From NCBI GenBank assembly GCA_001899175.1, contig MKVH01000024.1, positions 620,001-684,000 of the forward strand: a DNA stretch of 64,000 bases, read 5' to 3'. The notes beneath the pieces were generated by a model that saw only the letters and a program-made list of their open reading frames with translations, was not told the origin of the DNA and did no database searches. The number at the start of each line of letters is the position of its first letter. Within the stretch, counting starts at the first letter, position 1. The position numbers and the translations under genes are program-made. Of the stretch, positions 26,274 to 35,980 are shown piece after piece. The stretch comes from Candidatus Kapaibacterium thiocyanatum (GTDB lineage: Bacteria > Bacteroidota > Ignavibacteria > Kapaibacteriales > Kapaibacteriaceae).

Positions 26274-27038
26274 ATGCAACAGACAACGGCATACTATACC
26301 GTACAGAGGCTGGCGGAACTGGCTGGCGTAAGCGTCCGGACCTTGCACCACTATGACCATCTCGGCCTTCTGAAGCCGTCGCATCGAAGCGAAGCCGGCT
26401 ATCGGCGCTATTCCGATGCCGACCTTCTGCGGCTCCAGCAGATCCTGTTCTATCGGGAACTGGATGTTCCGCTCAGGAAGATCGCGACGATCCTCGACGA
26501 TCCGGACTTCGATCTGGTCTCGGCATTGAAGGGGCATCGCCACGAGCTGACCCTGCGTGTCGAGCGGCTGCGCCGTCTGTTGCAGACGATCGGTCGAACA
26601 ATCACTACACTGGAGGACAAGACAATGCCTGTATCACGTGAGGATCTATATGAAGGCTTCGCACCCGATACTATCGAACGATATGAACGGGAGGCGAAGG
26701 AGAGATATGGCGAAGATGCCGTCGAAGACACGACGAAGCGTCTGTCCGCACTTTCGAAGGGCGAGTGGGATGCGGTAAAGAAGGAGGGCGAGGCGATCGC
26801 GCAGGAACTCGTTCCATATCTGGGAACGGATCCTGCAGGCACCGAGGTACAACGTCTGGTGGTACGCCATCATCGCTGGATCGAGAACTTCTATCCGTGC
26901 AATGCCGAGAGGTACCGTGGCCTGGCCGAACTCTACGTGAGCGATCCGGAGTTCAGGCGATATTATGACGACCGGCATCCTGGTCTGGCGGATTTTCTGG
27001 GTACGGCGATGAAGGAGTTCGCGAAAGCTCTGGAATAG
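26274..27038 (+). CDS. MerR-family regulator with TipAS antibiotic/effector-recognition domain
   Basis: 254 residues from ATG 26274 (MQQTTAYYTVQRLAELAGVSVRTLHHYDHLGLL); upstream codons in frame overlap the promoter. The N-terminal winged helix includes RRYSDADLLRLQQILFYRELDVPLRKIATIL, then a coiled-coil dimer helix (about 75-110), then a TipAS-type all-helical domain (about 125-254: FYPCNAERYRGLAELYVSDPEFRRYYDDRHPGLADFL). TipAL-type regulators bind hydrophobic ligands, often thiopeptides, and activate their own gene. The ligand here is unknown. The kdp operon follows 119 bases on but has its own KdpDE regulators. Confidence 0.88.
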   Translation: MQQTTAYYTVQRLAELAGVSVRTLHHYDHLGLLKPSHRSEAGYRRYSDADLLRLQQILFYRELDVPLRKIATILDDPDFDLVSALKGHRHELTLRVERLRRLLQTIGRTITTLEDKTMPVSREDLYEGFAPDTIERYEREAKERYGEDAVEDTTKRLSALSKGEWDAVKKEGEAIAQELVPYLGTDPAGTEVQRLVVRHHRWIENFYPCNAERYRGLAELYVSDPEFRRYYDDRHPGLADFLGTAMKEFAKALE

Positions 27039-27157
27039 GCTTCGTACCAGGGCATGGGGACGATCTTTATACGGTCTTAATGCCATGCCCCTGACTATTG
27101 ATCCGGCCTTGATGGATGTCGTGGCAAGTTGCAGGTGTTCATTCAGAAAGGATCACG

Positions 27158-28849
27158 ATGTCTTCGATGATGTGGGTTCAGCTCACCGTCTTCCTCGGTG
27201 TGCTGATGCTGGTGGGCCCCTCGCTCGGCAGGATCATCGCGGCGATAGCGACCGGAGAACGGTCGTCGTTACTGCGATGGCTGGGACCGGTCGAGGGGTT
27301 CGTCTATCGCTTGACCGGTGTGGACGCCGGTCGTGAAATGACGTGGTGGCAGTATTGCCGTACCATTCTTGTCGCCAATGTCGTTGGCGTCGTCGTACTG
27401 GTGCTGTTGCAACAGGTGCAGCAGTGGCTCCCGCTGAATCCGGATCACGCCGGCAGGGTTCCGTTCCTGCTTTCGCTGAACACGGCGGTCAGCTTCGTGA
27501 CCAATACGAACTGGCAGGCCTATGCAGGAGAAACGACGCTCAGTCATCTCACGCAGATGATCGGCCTCGGTGTGCAGAACTTCCTCAGTGCGGCTGCCGG
27601 CATGGCCGTGCTGTTCGCACTGGCCCGCGGTATCGTCCGTACGGAAACCGACAAGGTCGGCAATGCATGGGCCGACATGACGCGCTCGACGATCTACATT
27701 CTTCTCCCTCTCAGCGTCATCGTTTCCATCCTCCTGCTTGGCCAGGGTGTGATCCAGAACTTCGATGCCACAACGCAGATCGCGACGGCAGGTAGTATGG
27801 AGCAGATGGTGCCGATGGGGCCGGCGGCCTCGCAGGTCGCCATCAAACAGCTCGGCAGCAATGGAGGGGGGGTCTTCAATGCGAACAGCGCTCATCCTCT
27901 TGAGAATCCGACACCGTTCTCGAATCTCGTCGAGATGCTGAGTCTGCTCCTGATTCCCGTCGCATTGGTCTTCGCCTATGGCCGTATGGTCAATGACCGC
28001 AGACATGGGCGCATCCTCGTCGCATCGTTGATGGCCCTCTTCGTGACCTTCATCGGCTTTTCCATGTGGGCCGAGTTCTCTTCCAATGGAGCCGTGGGCA
28101 TGACGACGGCGATGGAAGGGAAGGAAGTGCGCTTCGGCATCACGAACAGCATCCTCTGGAGCAATGCCACGACGGCGAGCTCCAACGGTTCGGTGAATGC
28201 CATGCACAGCTCGCTTTCGCCCGTCGCCGGTGGACTGGCGATGCTCAACATGATGCTCGGTGAAGTCGTGTTCGGAGGCGTTGGGTCTGGTATGTACGGT
28301 CTCATCGTCTTCATCCTGCTGACGGTCTTCCTCGCAGGGCTGATGGTAGGGCGTACGCCGGAATATCACGGCAAGCAGATCGGATCGTTCGAGATCCGGA
28401 TGAGTATGATCGCCGTGCTGTTGCCCAGCACGTGCATCATGGTCGGTGCGGGGCTCGCTCTCGCCACGGAGGCCGGACGTGCGTCGATGCTGCACGGCGG
28501 TGCGCACGGTGTATCCGAAGTCCTGTATGCCATGGCCAGTGCGGCCGGCAACAACGGAAGTGCCTTCGCAGGCCTCGATGCGTCGAAGGACTTCTATACG
28601 ATCGTCACGAGCATCTGCATGCTCGTCGGACGCTATGGCGTCATCATTCCCGTGCTTGCGATCGCCGGCCGCATGGCGTCGAAACGCAAGGTGCCGATGG
28701 GGCCGGGAACCTTCCCCACGGATACGCCGATCTTCGGTATGCTCCTTCTCGTCGTCCTTCTCATCATCGGCGCACTGACGTTCTTCCCGGTGCTGTCGCT
28801 CGGACCCATCGCAGAACATCTGATCATGAGTACAGGAGGTGTGCAATGA
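27158..28849 (+). CDS. kdpA: High-affinity K+ transport ATPase, channel subunit KdpA
   Basis: 563 residues from the ATG at 27158 ([12 protein letters not shown]), with AAAGGA upstream. About ten transmembrane segments and four P-loop filters: [42 protein letters not shown], the [23 protein letters not shown] region and [15 protein letters not shown]. KdpA is the potassium-selective channel-like subunit. No kdpF-type short hydrophobic peptide is seen upstream. The stop overlaps kdpB (ATGA). Confidence 0.96.
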   Translation: MSSMMWVQLTVFLGVLMLVGPSLGRIIAAIATGERSSLLRWLGPVEGFVYRLTGVDAGREMTWWQYCRTILVANVVGVVVLVLLQQVQQWLPLNPDHAGRVPFLLSLNTAVSFVTNTNWQAYAGETTLSHLTQMIGLGVQNFLSAAAGMAVLFALARGIVRTETDKVGNAWADMTRSTIYILLPLSVIVSILLLGQGVIQNFDATTQIATAGSMEQMVPMGPAASQVAIKQLGSNGGGVFNANSAHPLENPTPFSNLVEMLSLLLIPVALVFAYGRMVNDRRHGRILVASLMALFVTFIGFSMWAEFSSNGAVGMTTAMEGKEVRFGITNSILWSNATTASSNGSVNAMHSSLSPVAGGLAMLNMMLGEVVFGGVGSGMYGLIVFILLTVFLAGLMVGRTPEYHGKQIGSFEIRMSMIAVLLPSTCIMVGAGLALATEAGRASMLHGGAHGVSEVLYAMASAAGNNGSAFAGLDASKDFYTIVTSICMLVGRYGVIIPVLAIAGRMASKRKVPMGPGTFPTDTPIFGMLLLVVLLIIGALTFFPVLSLGPIAEHLIMSTGGVQ

Positions 28850-30906
28850 TCTCCCGTGAAGCAATGAAGACGGCGTTGGTCGACGCCGCAAGGAAATTCC
28901 ATCCGAACGATCTTCGCCGCACGCCCATCATGGCCCTCGTCGCCATCGGTGCCGTCGTCTGTACCGCCATCGGCTTCTACAATCTCGCGAACGGTATTCC
29001 GGCTTCCTTCGATCTGCAGATCGCCGGCTGGCTGTGGGCCACGGTCTACTTCGCCAATATCGCCGAAGCCGTCGCCGAAGGCCGCGGCAAGGCCCAGGCC
29101 GAAGCATTGCGCAAGATGCGTACCACGGCTATGGCACGACGTCTGCGCGACGGCAGAGAACAACGCATTCCCGCATCGGAGCTCGTCGTGGACGATCTCG
29201 TCGTCTGCGAAGCGGGTGACCTCGTACCGTCCGACGGCGAAGTGGTCGAGGGTATCGCCTCGATCGACGAGTCAGCGATCACGGGCGAGTCTGCCCCTGT
29301 CATCCGCGAGAGCGGTGGCGACCGCAGTGCAGTTACCGGTGGCACGACCGTCATCAGCGACCGTATCGTGGTGCGCATCACTGCGGCACAGGGTAGCGCC
29401 TTCCTCGACCGTATCATCGGCCTCGTCGAAGGTGCCTCGCGCCAGCGTACACCGAACGAGATCGCACTTTCGAACCTTCTGCTCGGCCTTACCGTCGTAT
29501 TCCTCCTCGTCGTCGGCTGTCTGCCGATGTTCACCGGCTTTCTCCGTGACGGGGGATTCGGCATCGCCGATACATCGCCTACGGTCCTCATCGCCCTCGC
29601 CGTCTGCCTCATTCCCACCACCATCGGTGGTCTCCTCAGTGCCATCGGTATCAGCGGTATGGACCGCATGGTACGCCGCAACGTGATCGCACGCAGCGGT
29701 CGTGCCGTCGAAGCGGCGGGGGACGTCGACGTCCTCCTGCTCGACAAGACGGGCACGATCACGTACGGCAACCGTATGGCGACATCGCTGATGCCCGCAC
29801 CGCACGTGAGCGCCACGGATCTCGCAAGGTCGGCCATGATCGCATCCCTGGCCGACGATACGCCAGAAGGGCGCAGTATCGTAGCGCTCGTCCAGACCCG
29901 TCATGCCGAAGCCAACGATACGTCGGGCTCGCTACGGTATACGGCCATTCCGTTCACGGCCCAGACGCGCATGAGTGGTGCCGATGTGGATCGTAACGGT
30001 ACGGTCATGGAGATCCGCAAGGGTGCCGTCGATGCCGTGCGCTCGTATCTGCAGGAGCGTCGTGCCACGATCCCACCCGAATGCGAAGCCGATGCACGCC
30101 GCATCGCACAGCAGGGATGTACGCCGCTGCTCGTATGCCAGGACGATCGTGTGATGGGCGTGGTGGAACTCAAGGACGTCGTCAAGGAAGGCATCCGCGA
30201 ACGATTCATGCAGTTGCGGTCGATGGGTATACGCACGGTGATGATCACCGGCGACAATCCGTTGACGGCTGCCGCCATCGCCGCCGAAGCCGGCGTGGAC
30301 GACTTCATCGCCGAGGCGCGACCCGAGGACAAGCTCGCCCGGATCCGCAGCGAACAGGGCGAAGGCCGCATGGTGGCGATGATCGGCGACGGTACGAACG
30401 ATGCGCCCGCTCTTGCCCAGGCCGACGTAGGCGTGGCGATGAATACCGGCACGCAGGCGGCACGCGAAGCAGGGAACATGGTCGATCTGGACAGCAACCC
30501 TACGAAGCTCATCGAGATCGTCGAGATCGGGAAACAGCTCCTCATGACGCGTGGTGCCCTGACGACGTTCAGTATCGCCAACGACGTATCGAAATACTTC
30601 GCCATCCTGCCTGCGATGTTCGGTGCATTGTACGTGGTATCGGGCGGTGAACACGGACCGCTCGCCGTACTGGATATCATGCGACTTCATTCCCCGCACA
30701 GTGCCATCCTGAGTGCCGTCATCGTGAATGCACTCCTCATCGTACTGCTGATTCCACTCGCACTTCGTGGCGTTGCCTACGTACCCGCAGGTGCCGCCGT
30801 CGTCCTGCGCCGCAACGTCCTGATCTACGGCGTGGGCGGTCTGCTGGCCCCCTTCCTCTTCATCAAACTGGTCGATATTCTTCTCACAGCATTGGGATTC
30901 GTATGA
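28846..30906 (+). CDS. kdpB: K+-transporting P-type ATPase, catalytic subunit KdpB
   Basis: 686 residues from the ATG at 28846 overlapping the kdpA stop; the open frame extends upstream into kdpA without meaning. P-type ATPase motifs: [11 protein letters not shown] (actuator), the phosphorylated Asp near 300 in [26 protein letters not shown], and [21 protein letters not shown] (hinge). The KdpB-specific membrane end [23 protein letters not shown] is intact. It drives K+ import with KdpA. The stop overlaps the porin-like gene by four bases. Confidence 0.97.
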   Translation: MISREAMKTALVDAARKFHPNDLRRTPIMALVAIGAVVCTAIGFYNLANGIPASFDLQIAGWLWATVYFANIAEAVAEGRGKAQAEALRKMRTTAMARRLRDGREQRIPASELVVDDLVVCEAGDLVPSDGEVVEGIASIDESAITGESAPVIRESGGDRSAVTGGTTVISDRIVVRITAAQGSAFLDRIIGLVEGASRQRTPNEIALSNLLLGLTVVFLLVVGCLPMFTGFLRDGGFGIADTSPTVLIALAVCLIPTTIGGLLSAIGISGMDRMVRRNVIARSGRAVEAAGDVDVLLLDKTGTITYGNRMATSLMPAPHVSATDLARSAMIASLADDTPEGRSIVALVQTRHAEANDTSGSLRYTAIPFTAQTRMSGADVDRNGTVMEIRKGAVDAVRSYLQERRATIPPECEADARRIAQQGCTPLLVCQDDRVMGVVELKDVVKEGIRERFMQLRSMGIRTVMITGDNPLTAAAIAAEAGVDDFIAEARPEDKLARIRSEQGEGRMVAMIGDGTNDAPALAQADVGVAMNTGTQAAREAGNMVDLDSNPTKLIEIVEIGKQLLMTRGALTTFSIANDVSKYFAILPAMFGALYVVSGGEHGPLAVLDIMRLHSPHSAILSAVIVNALLIVLLIPLALRGVAYVPAGAAVVLRRNVLIYGVGGLLAPFLFIKLVDILLTALGFV

Positions 30907-31979
30907 GACGGATGTTCATGGCAGGACTGATCGTGGGTTCCTGCTCGTTTTCGGATATGGCGTTATCGGCAGCGCAGGACTCTTCGCTGACCATCAACGG
31001 TAACGTCGATGTCATGTATTCGTGGTCGGGCAATCAGCCGAGGAATCATCAGCGGTCGTTCCAGACGCAGCCGTCGCGTAACGACGAGATCATCGTCAAT
31101 CATGCACTGCTCGCCTTCAGGTACGGCTCGGATGACTATCGTCTGCGCGTTGCCTTGCAGGCCGGTACCTTCGCCGAAGCCAACTACGTGGGCGCCGACG
31201 CCGCGTGGAAGAACGTCCACGAGCTCTCGGCAGGTGCACGGATCGCGAATGGACTGTGGATCGATGCCGGCATCATGCCGTCGCATATCGGTTACGAGAG
31301 CATGATCGCGCGTGACAACATCAACGTGAGCCGCTCCCTCATCGCCGACTATACCCCCTACTACGAAGCCGCGGTGAAGCTGACGTGGTCACCGAGCCCG
31401 ATGATCGATGCCAGTATCCTTCTGCTCAATGGCTGGCAGCAGATCGTCGACGTCAACGACGACAAGGCCTTTGGATCGCAGATCGTCGTCAGGCCCACAT
31501 CGGCGTTGACGATGAACTGGAGTACGTACGTCGGCAACGAGCCTACGCCGTCGGGATCGGGCCTTCGTATCCACAATAATGTTTGGGTGCAACTGCAGGC
31601 GTCGGACGACCTGTTACTGGCTCTTCTCGCGGATGCATGCATTCAACATCGCCCGGCCGATTCGACGAGTGGTACCGACGCGACCCACAACATGTGGTAT
31701 CTCGCACTGCAATCCCGATACTCCGTTTCCGATGCGGTGCGGATCGGAGCCCGCATGGAATGGTTCGACGATCCGAACACGATCCTGATCGCACCGGCCA
31801 ATGCAACGTCGTTCAGGACCGGCGGCGCCTCGCTCAACATCGACGTCCTTCCTTCGACTCCCGTTCTGCTGCGTGGTGAGGTGCGTTGGCTCGGCGCCGA
31901 TAACGATGTCTTCCCATCCGATAACGGTTTCCGTTCATCCGACGTCTTCGTGACGGCGTCGATGAGCGTGGCATTCTGA
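30903..31979 (+). CDS. Outer-membrane beta-barrel protein inside the kdp operon
   Basis: 358 residues with an N-terminal signal peptide (about 1-24). Alternating beta strands run throughout ([65 protein letters not shown]), and the C-terminus VTASMSVAF ends in Phe, as in outer-membrane proteins. It resembles the family of putative beta-barrel porins (BBP2/OmpL-like) found in kdp operons of Bacteroidota-type bacteria. It may let K+ cross the outer membrane. It overlaps kdpB by four bases and ends 11 bases before kdpC, so it is an integral operon member. Confidence 0.78.
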   Translation: MRRMFMAGLIVGSCSFSDMALSAAQDSSLTINGNVDVMYSWSGNQPRNHQRSFQTQPSRNDEIIVNHALLAFRYGSDDYRLRVALQAGTFAEANYVGADAAWKNVHELSAGARIANGLWIDAGIMPSHIGYESMIARDNINVSRSLIADYTPYYEAAVKLTWSPSPMIDASILLLNGWQQIVDVNDDKAFGSQIVVRPTSALTMNWSTYVGNEPTPSGSGLRIHNNVWVQLQASDDLLLALLADACIQHRPADSTSGTDATHNMWYLALQSRYSVSDAVRIGARMEWFDDPNTILIAPANATSFRTGGASLNIDVLPSTPVLLRGEVRWLGADNDVFPSDNGFRSSDVFVTASMSVAF

Positions 31980-31990
31980 GGAGCATGACG

Positions 31991-32545
31991 ATGAACAAGC
32001 TCATCACTCTGATATGGCAGTCCGTGGCATTCCTCGCCGTCATGACGATGCTGACCGGAGTCCTGTATCCCGGCCTGATCGCCGGGTTGGGACTGGTCAT
32101 GGGGCCATCGAAGGACGATATCGCGATGTCGATCGGCCCTGTCGTCGAATCGCCGACGTACTTTATCGGCCGTCCTTCGGCCGTGAACGGCCAGCCGTTA
32201 CCGAGCGGTGGCTCGAATCTCGGACCCATCAACGCGAAGCTGAAGACGCGGATCGCAGAACTGCGGGATTCGCTGTCGAAGCGCTTCAACGTACGACCGT
32301 CCGACGTACCCGATGATCTGGTGACGATGTCGGCGAGCGGTATCGATCCGCACATCAGCCCGCAATCGGCACGGATACAGGTCGGGTCCGTGGTGAAGGC
32401 ACGGGGATGGCCGGAATCCTGGCGCGGTGACGTCGTGGACCTGATCGACCGCATGACGGAATCGCCGCAATACTTCATGCTCGGCGAGTATCGCGTGAAC
32501 GTCAGGAAGCTTAATGTTGCGCTGGACCAACTGCCGCAACAGTAA
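31991..32545 (+). CDS. kdpC: K+-transporting ATPase subunit KdpC
   Basis: 184 residues from the ATG at 31991; GAGGAG lies seven bases upstream, whereas the in-frame ATG at 31985 touches it. One N-terminal transmembrane helix (TLIWQSVAFLAVMTMLTGVLYPGLI), then the periplasmic domain with YFIGRPSAV, SGGSNLGPIN, LVTMSASGIDPHISPQSARIQVGSVVKARG and the C-terminal VNVRKLNVALDQL. KdpC is needed for assembly and activity of KdpAB. Confidence 0.95.
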   Translation: MNKLITLIWQSVAFLAVMTMLTGVLYPGLIAGLGLVMGPSKDDIAMSIGPVVESPTYFIGRPSAVNGQPLPSGGSNLGPINAKLKTRIAELRDSLSKRFNVRPSDVPDDLVTMSASGIDPHISPQSARIQVGSVVKARGWPESWRGDVVDLIDRMTESPQYFMLGEYRVNVRKLNVALDQLPQQ

Positions 32546-32553
32546 CGGAACGT

Positions 32554-35256
32554 ATGAGCAGCGAAGAACCGACACGCCCCGATCCCGACAGACTTCTCAC
32601 CTCGCTCATCCAGGCAGGTGAACGGGAGGGGCGTGGCCGGCTGAAGATCTTTCTCGGAATGTCGGCCGGCGTAGGGAAGACCTATGCCATGCTCACGGCT
32701 GCGCACCGGCTCGTACGGGAAGGACGCGTCGTCGTCGTCGGTGTCGTGGAGACGCACGGACGTTCGGAGACGGCGGCCCTGCTGGATGGGCTGGTCGTCA
32801 TCCCGCGCATGGCCGTCGGTCATCGCGATACGACCATCATGGAAATGGACCTGGATCACCTTCTGGCGCTGCATCCGGATGTCGTCCTCGTCGATGAACT
32901 CGCCCATACGAATGCACCAGGAACGCGCCATCCCAAGCGGTATCAGGACGTACAGGAACTGCTCGATGCAGGCATCGACGTCTATACGACGCTGAACGTC
33001 CAGCACCTCGAGAGCCGAGCCGACAACGTCCGCCGTATCACCGGCATCCGCGTACTGGAAACCTTGCCGGACAGCGTGGTGGACCAGGCGGACGATGTCG
33101 AACTCGTCGACATATCGCCCGAAGATCTTCTGCAGCGCATTCGCGAAGGACGTGTCTATACGGGTGATCGGCGCGAACAGGCCGCCAGCAACTTCTTCCG
33201 TGTCGGCAATCTGACGGCCCTGCGTGAGATGGCGTTGCGTACCACGGCCGACCACGTCGACAAGGAATTGCTGGACTATCGTGTCGACGAACGGATCGAT
33301 ACGGTATGGCCTGCGCGCGAGCGCTTCCTCGTCGCCATCGGTCCGAGTCCGTACGCAGCCAGGCTGATACGCTGGACACGGCAGGCTGCCGCCGCACGGG
33401 ACATACCGTGGTTCGCAGTCTATGTACGGACACCACGTATGGTGTCCGAAGAGCAGCGTGAGCAGTTGACGCGGAACATCTCCCTTGCCCGTGAACTTGG
33501 GGCACAGGACGTCATCGTTCTCGACGACGATGACATAGCATCGGGACTGCTGACGGCGGCTCGGCGTATCAATGCATCCACCATCGTCGTCGGCAAACCA
33601 CGCGTCCGGGGACGCCTTGCATGGACGTTCCGCACGGGGCTCGTGTCGCAGCTGGTGGAGAAGAGTCGTGACGTCGACATCGCCATCGTGCAGGGTATCG
33701 ACGACGACAATGCCGGCGGACAGCGACGACCGATCTCACTGACGCCGATGTCCGGTTGGGCGGCCTATCCCGTACCCTTGCTGATCGGCCTCGCCTTGAC
33801 GATGTCCTGCCTGCCTCTTCTGCCCATCGTAGGATATCAGGCCGTCGGGCTCATCCTCCTCGTCTATGTTGCGATACTGCCCATGCTGGCGGGTAGGGGA
33901 CCGGTCCTCGTCACGGCCGCATTGATGGCGGTAATGTGGGATTTCTTCTTCATCCCGCCGCGATTGACGTTCAGCATCGGCAGGATAGAGGATCGATTGA
34001 CCTTCGTCCTGTATTTCATCGTCGCACTCACGTCATCCGTACTCAGTACACGGATACGGCTGCGGGAGAAGGTGATCCGGCGACGTGAACGTCGTACCGA
34101 TACTTTGTACCGTCTTGCCCATGATCTCGGCGATGCCGCAGGGCTGGACGCGATCTCCGTCGTCGTCTCCGAGCGGCTCGGACAGATGCTCGACGTCGAT
34201 GTCTGTCTGATGATGCCGGATGCGGACGACAAGCAGTTGTCCGAGATCGTGCTGCCGGGCGCCACCTATGTTCCGGCGGACAAGGACGTCGGTGTGGCCA
34301 CGTGGAGTTACCGTAACGGAAAGTCGGCGGGCAACGGAACGGACACGCTGCCTTCGGCGGATGGGACGTTCCATCCGCTCATCGTCGGAGATCATGTGGT
34401 CGGCATTCTGGGGCTTCGTCTGCGGGCACAATCGCGCGAGGCCGTGGACATCGTTTCCCTCGGGTCCGTTCTCCAGCAGATCGCACGTGCCATCGAACGG
34501 GAGCGGCTCCGCTCCGAAGCGGAACGGCTACGCATGACGGACGAACGGGAACGATTGTATCGATTGCTATTGAACACCGTTTCGCACGAGATACGAACGC
34601 CGTTGGCGGCAATCGGCGGATCGGCCGGAGTCATCCACGAACTGCTCGGCGAGGATGGTGACGCGCGTATCGTCGAACTGCTCGAGCAGATACGCCAGGG
34701 AACGGTGCGTCTGGACAGGCTCGTCGCCAATCTGCTTGATATGACGCGTATCGAAGGCGGAGGCGTGATGCTTCGGCCGGAGTGGACCGATATGCATGAT
34801 CTCGTCCGCAGCGTCGTCGGAGCCCTGGAACATGAGCTCGCCGACCATCCGGTCCGGATAGAAAGCTCCGTCGTGCATCCACTCGTCAAATGCGACGCCG
34901 TGTATATGGAACACGTTCTGCGGAACCTGTTGCTGAATGCGGCCATCTACACGCCGCCCGGTACGGACATCGTCATCCGGCTCATCCCGGAGGTGGCTTC
35001 TTTCCGTATCGACGTCGAAGATCATGGACCGGGCATTCCGGATGAAGAGCGTCCCCACGTCTTCGACAAATTCTATCGAGGCAGCTCCGCACCGAGCGGT
35101 GGTACGGGCCTGGGCCTGGCCATCGTGGATGGCCTCGTCACCGCACATGGCGGCACGGTGCGTGTCGAAGTGGCCCATCCCGATCGGAAGGAGAATGCTG
35201 GCACACGATTCGTGATCACCATTCCGAACGAGGAAGATTCAGAGGTGAAGACATGA
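32554..35256 (+). CDS. kdpD: Osmosensitive K+ channel histidine kinase KdpD
   Basis: 900 residues. The N-terminal KdpD domain has a Walker-A-like loop near 35-43 (GMSAGVGKT) and VDELAHTNAPG; a USP-like domain covers about 245-375; a four-helix membrane block about 395-510; a GAF-like region about 520-650; then HisKA with phospho-His near 678 (SHEIRTPLAAIGG), and HATPase motifs (LRNLLLNAAIYTPPG, DHGPGIP, GGTGLGLAIVDG). It senses low K+ or osmotic stress and phosphorylates KdpE. It follows kdpC by eight bases, and kdpE overlaps its end by four. Confidence 0.95.
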   Translation: MSSEEPTRPDPDRLLTSLIQAGEREGRGRLKIFLGMSAGVGKTYAMLTAAHRLVREGRVVVVGVVETHGRSETAALLDGLVVIPRMAVGHRDTTIMEMDLDHLLALHPDVVLVDELAHTNAPGTRHPKRYQDVQELLDAGIDVYTTLNVQHLESRADNVRRITGIRVLETLPDSVVDQADDVELVDISPEDLLQRIREGRVYTGDRREQAASNFFRVGNLTALREMALRTTADHVDKELLDYRVDERIDTVWPARERFLVAIGPSPYAARLIRWTRQAAAARDIPWFAVYVRTPRMVSEEQREQLTRNISLARELGAQDVIVLDDDDIASGLLTAARRINASTIVVGKPRVRGRLAWTFRTGLVSQLVEKSRDVDIAIVQGIDDDNAGGQRRPISLTPMSGWAAYPVPLLIGLALTMSCLPLLPIVGYQAVGLILLVYVAILPMLAGRGPVLVTAALMAVMWDFFFIPPRLTFSIGRIEDRLTFVLYFIVALTSSVLSTRIRLREKVIRRRERRTDTLYRLAHDLGDAAGLDAISVVVSERLGQMLDVDVCLMMPDADDKQLSEIVLPGATYVPADKDVGVATWSYRNGKSAGNGTDTLPSADGTFHPLIVGDHVVGILGLRLRAQSREAVDIVSLGSVLQQIARAIERERLRSEAERLRMTDERERLYRLLLNTVSHEIRTPLAAIGGSAGVIHELLGEDGDARIVELLEQIRQGTVRLDRLVANLLDMTRIEGGGVMLRPEWTDMHDLVRSVVGALEHELADHPVRIESSVVHPLVKCDAVYMEHVLRNLLLNAAIYTPPGTDIVIRLIPEVASFRIDVEDHGPGIPDEERPHVFDKFYRGSSAPSGGTGLGLAIVDGLVTAHGGTVRVEVAHPDRKENAGTRFVITIPNEEDSEVKT

Positions 35257-35939
35257 CGACGGACAGTCCTACAGCCTTGCTGGTCGACGACGAGGTCGCC
35301 ATTAGACGTATGATACGTATCGCCCTGGAATCGCAGGACTGGCGTGTGATCGAAGCCGGAAGCGTGCGTTCGGCTTCCGTCGAGGCGGCGATGACGCGTC
35401 CCGACGTCATCCTCCTCGACCTCGGTCTGCCGGACGGAGAAGGGGTCGACGTCGTCCGTACCGTACGCTCATGGAGCGATGTTCCCATCATCGTCATCAC
35501 GGCACGGGATGCGGAGCACGAGAAGGTCGCCCTGCTCGATGCCGGTGCCGACGACTACATCACCAAGCCGTTCTCCATCCCCGAACTGCTCGCACGGATG
35601 CGTGCCCACGTGCGCCGGCGGGCGCGCACCGAGACGCAGGCCGACGTCGTGATCGGACCTCTGAGCATCGATCTCGCGGGTCATGTCGTCATGCGCGACG
35701 GGGAGCGCATACATCTCACGGCCACGGAGTTCGCCGTGTTGCGCGTGCTCGCATCAAATGCCGGGCGCGTCGTCACGAATCACCATATCCTCCGCAGCGT
35801 ATGGGGACCGGGTGCGCAGGAAGAGATGCAGTACGTCAGGGTATACATAGCGGCACTCAGGAAGAAACTCGAAGTCGATCCAGACCGCCCTCTCATCATC
35901 AGGACGGAGATCGGCGTGGGCTACCGGATGGTACCGTAG
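35253..35939 (+). CDS. kdpE: Response regulator KdpE (OmpR family)
   Basis: 228 residues. Receiver with acidic pair VDDE, phospho-Asp near 56 (VILLDLGLPDG), Thr in VITARD and Lys in ITKPFS; then an OmpR-type winged helix (HLTATEFAVLRVLASNAGRVVTNHHILRSVWG ... YVRVYIAALRKKLEVDPDRPLIIRTEIGVGYRM). It activates kdp transcription. Here the sensor-regulator pair is cotranscribed at the end of the operon. Confidence 0.95.
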   Translation: MTTDSPTALLVDDEVAIRRMIRIALESQDWRVIEAGSVRSASVEAAMTRPDVILLDLGLPDGEGVDVVRTVRSWSDVPIIVITARDAEHEKVALLDAGADDYITKPFSIPELLARMRAHVRRRARTETQADVVIGPLSIDLAGHVVMRDGERIHLTATEFAVLRVLASNAGRVVTNHHILRSVWGPGAQEEMQYVRVYIAALRKKLEVDPDRPLIIRTEIGVGYRMVP

Positions 35940-35968
35940 CGGATGTATCGGGATGGCGCCGGGGAAGC

Positions 35969-35975
35969 TATTTTG
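35969..35975 (+). promoter_or_regulatory. -7-like element (TATTTTG) abutting the antiporter start
   Basis: TATTTTG ends five bases before the ATG at 35981. The same word precedes the thioesterase at 13083. It suggests that the antiporter gene can be transcribed independently of kdp, with a leaderless or very short-leader mRNA. Confidence 0.4.
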
Positions 35976-35980
35976 CCACC

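Noticed and set aside
27039-27157. kdpF-like small peptide before kdpA
   Set aside because: No frame in the gap encodes a short hydrophobic helix; the frame from 27085 runs into kdpA without such a segment.
27269-28891. 540-codon minus-strand frame opposite kdpA
   Set aside because: Shadow of the clear KdpA gene; His/Asp/Arg-rich.
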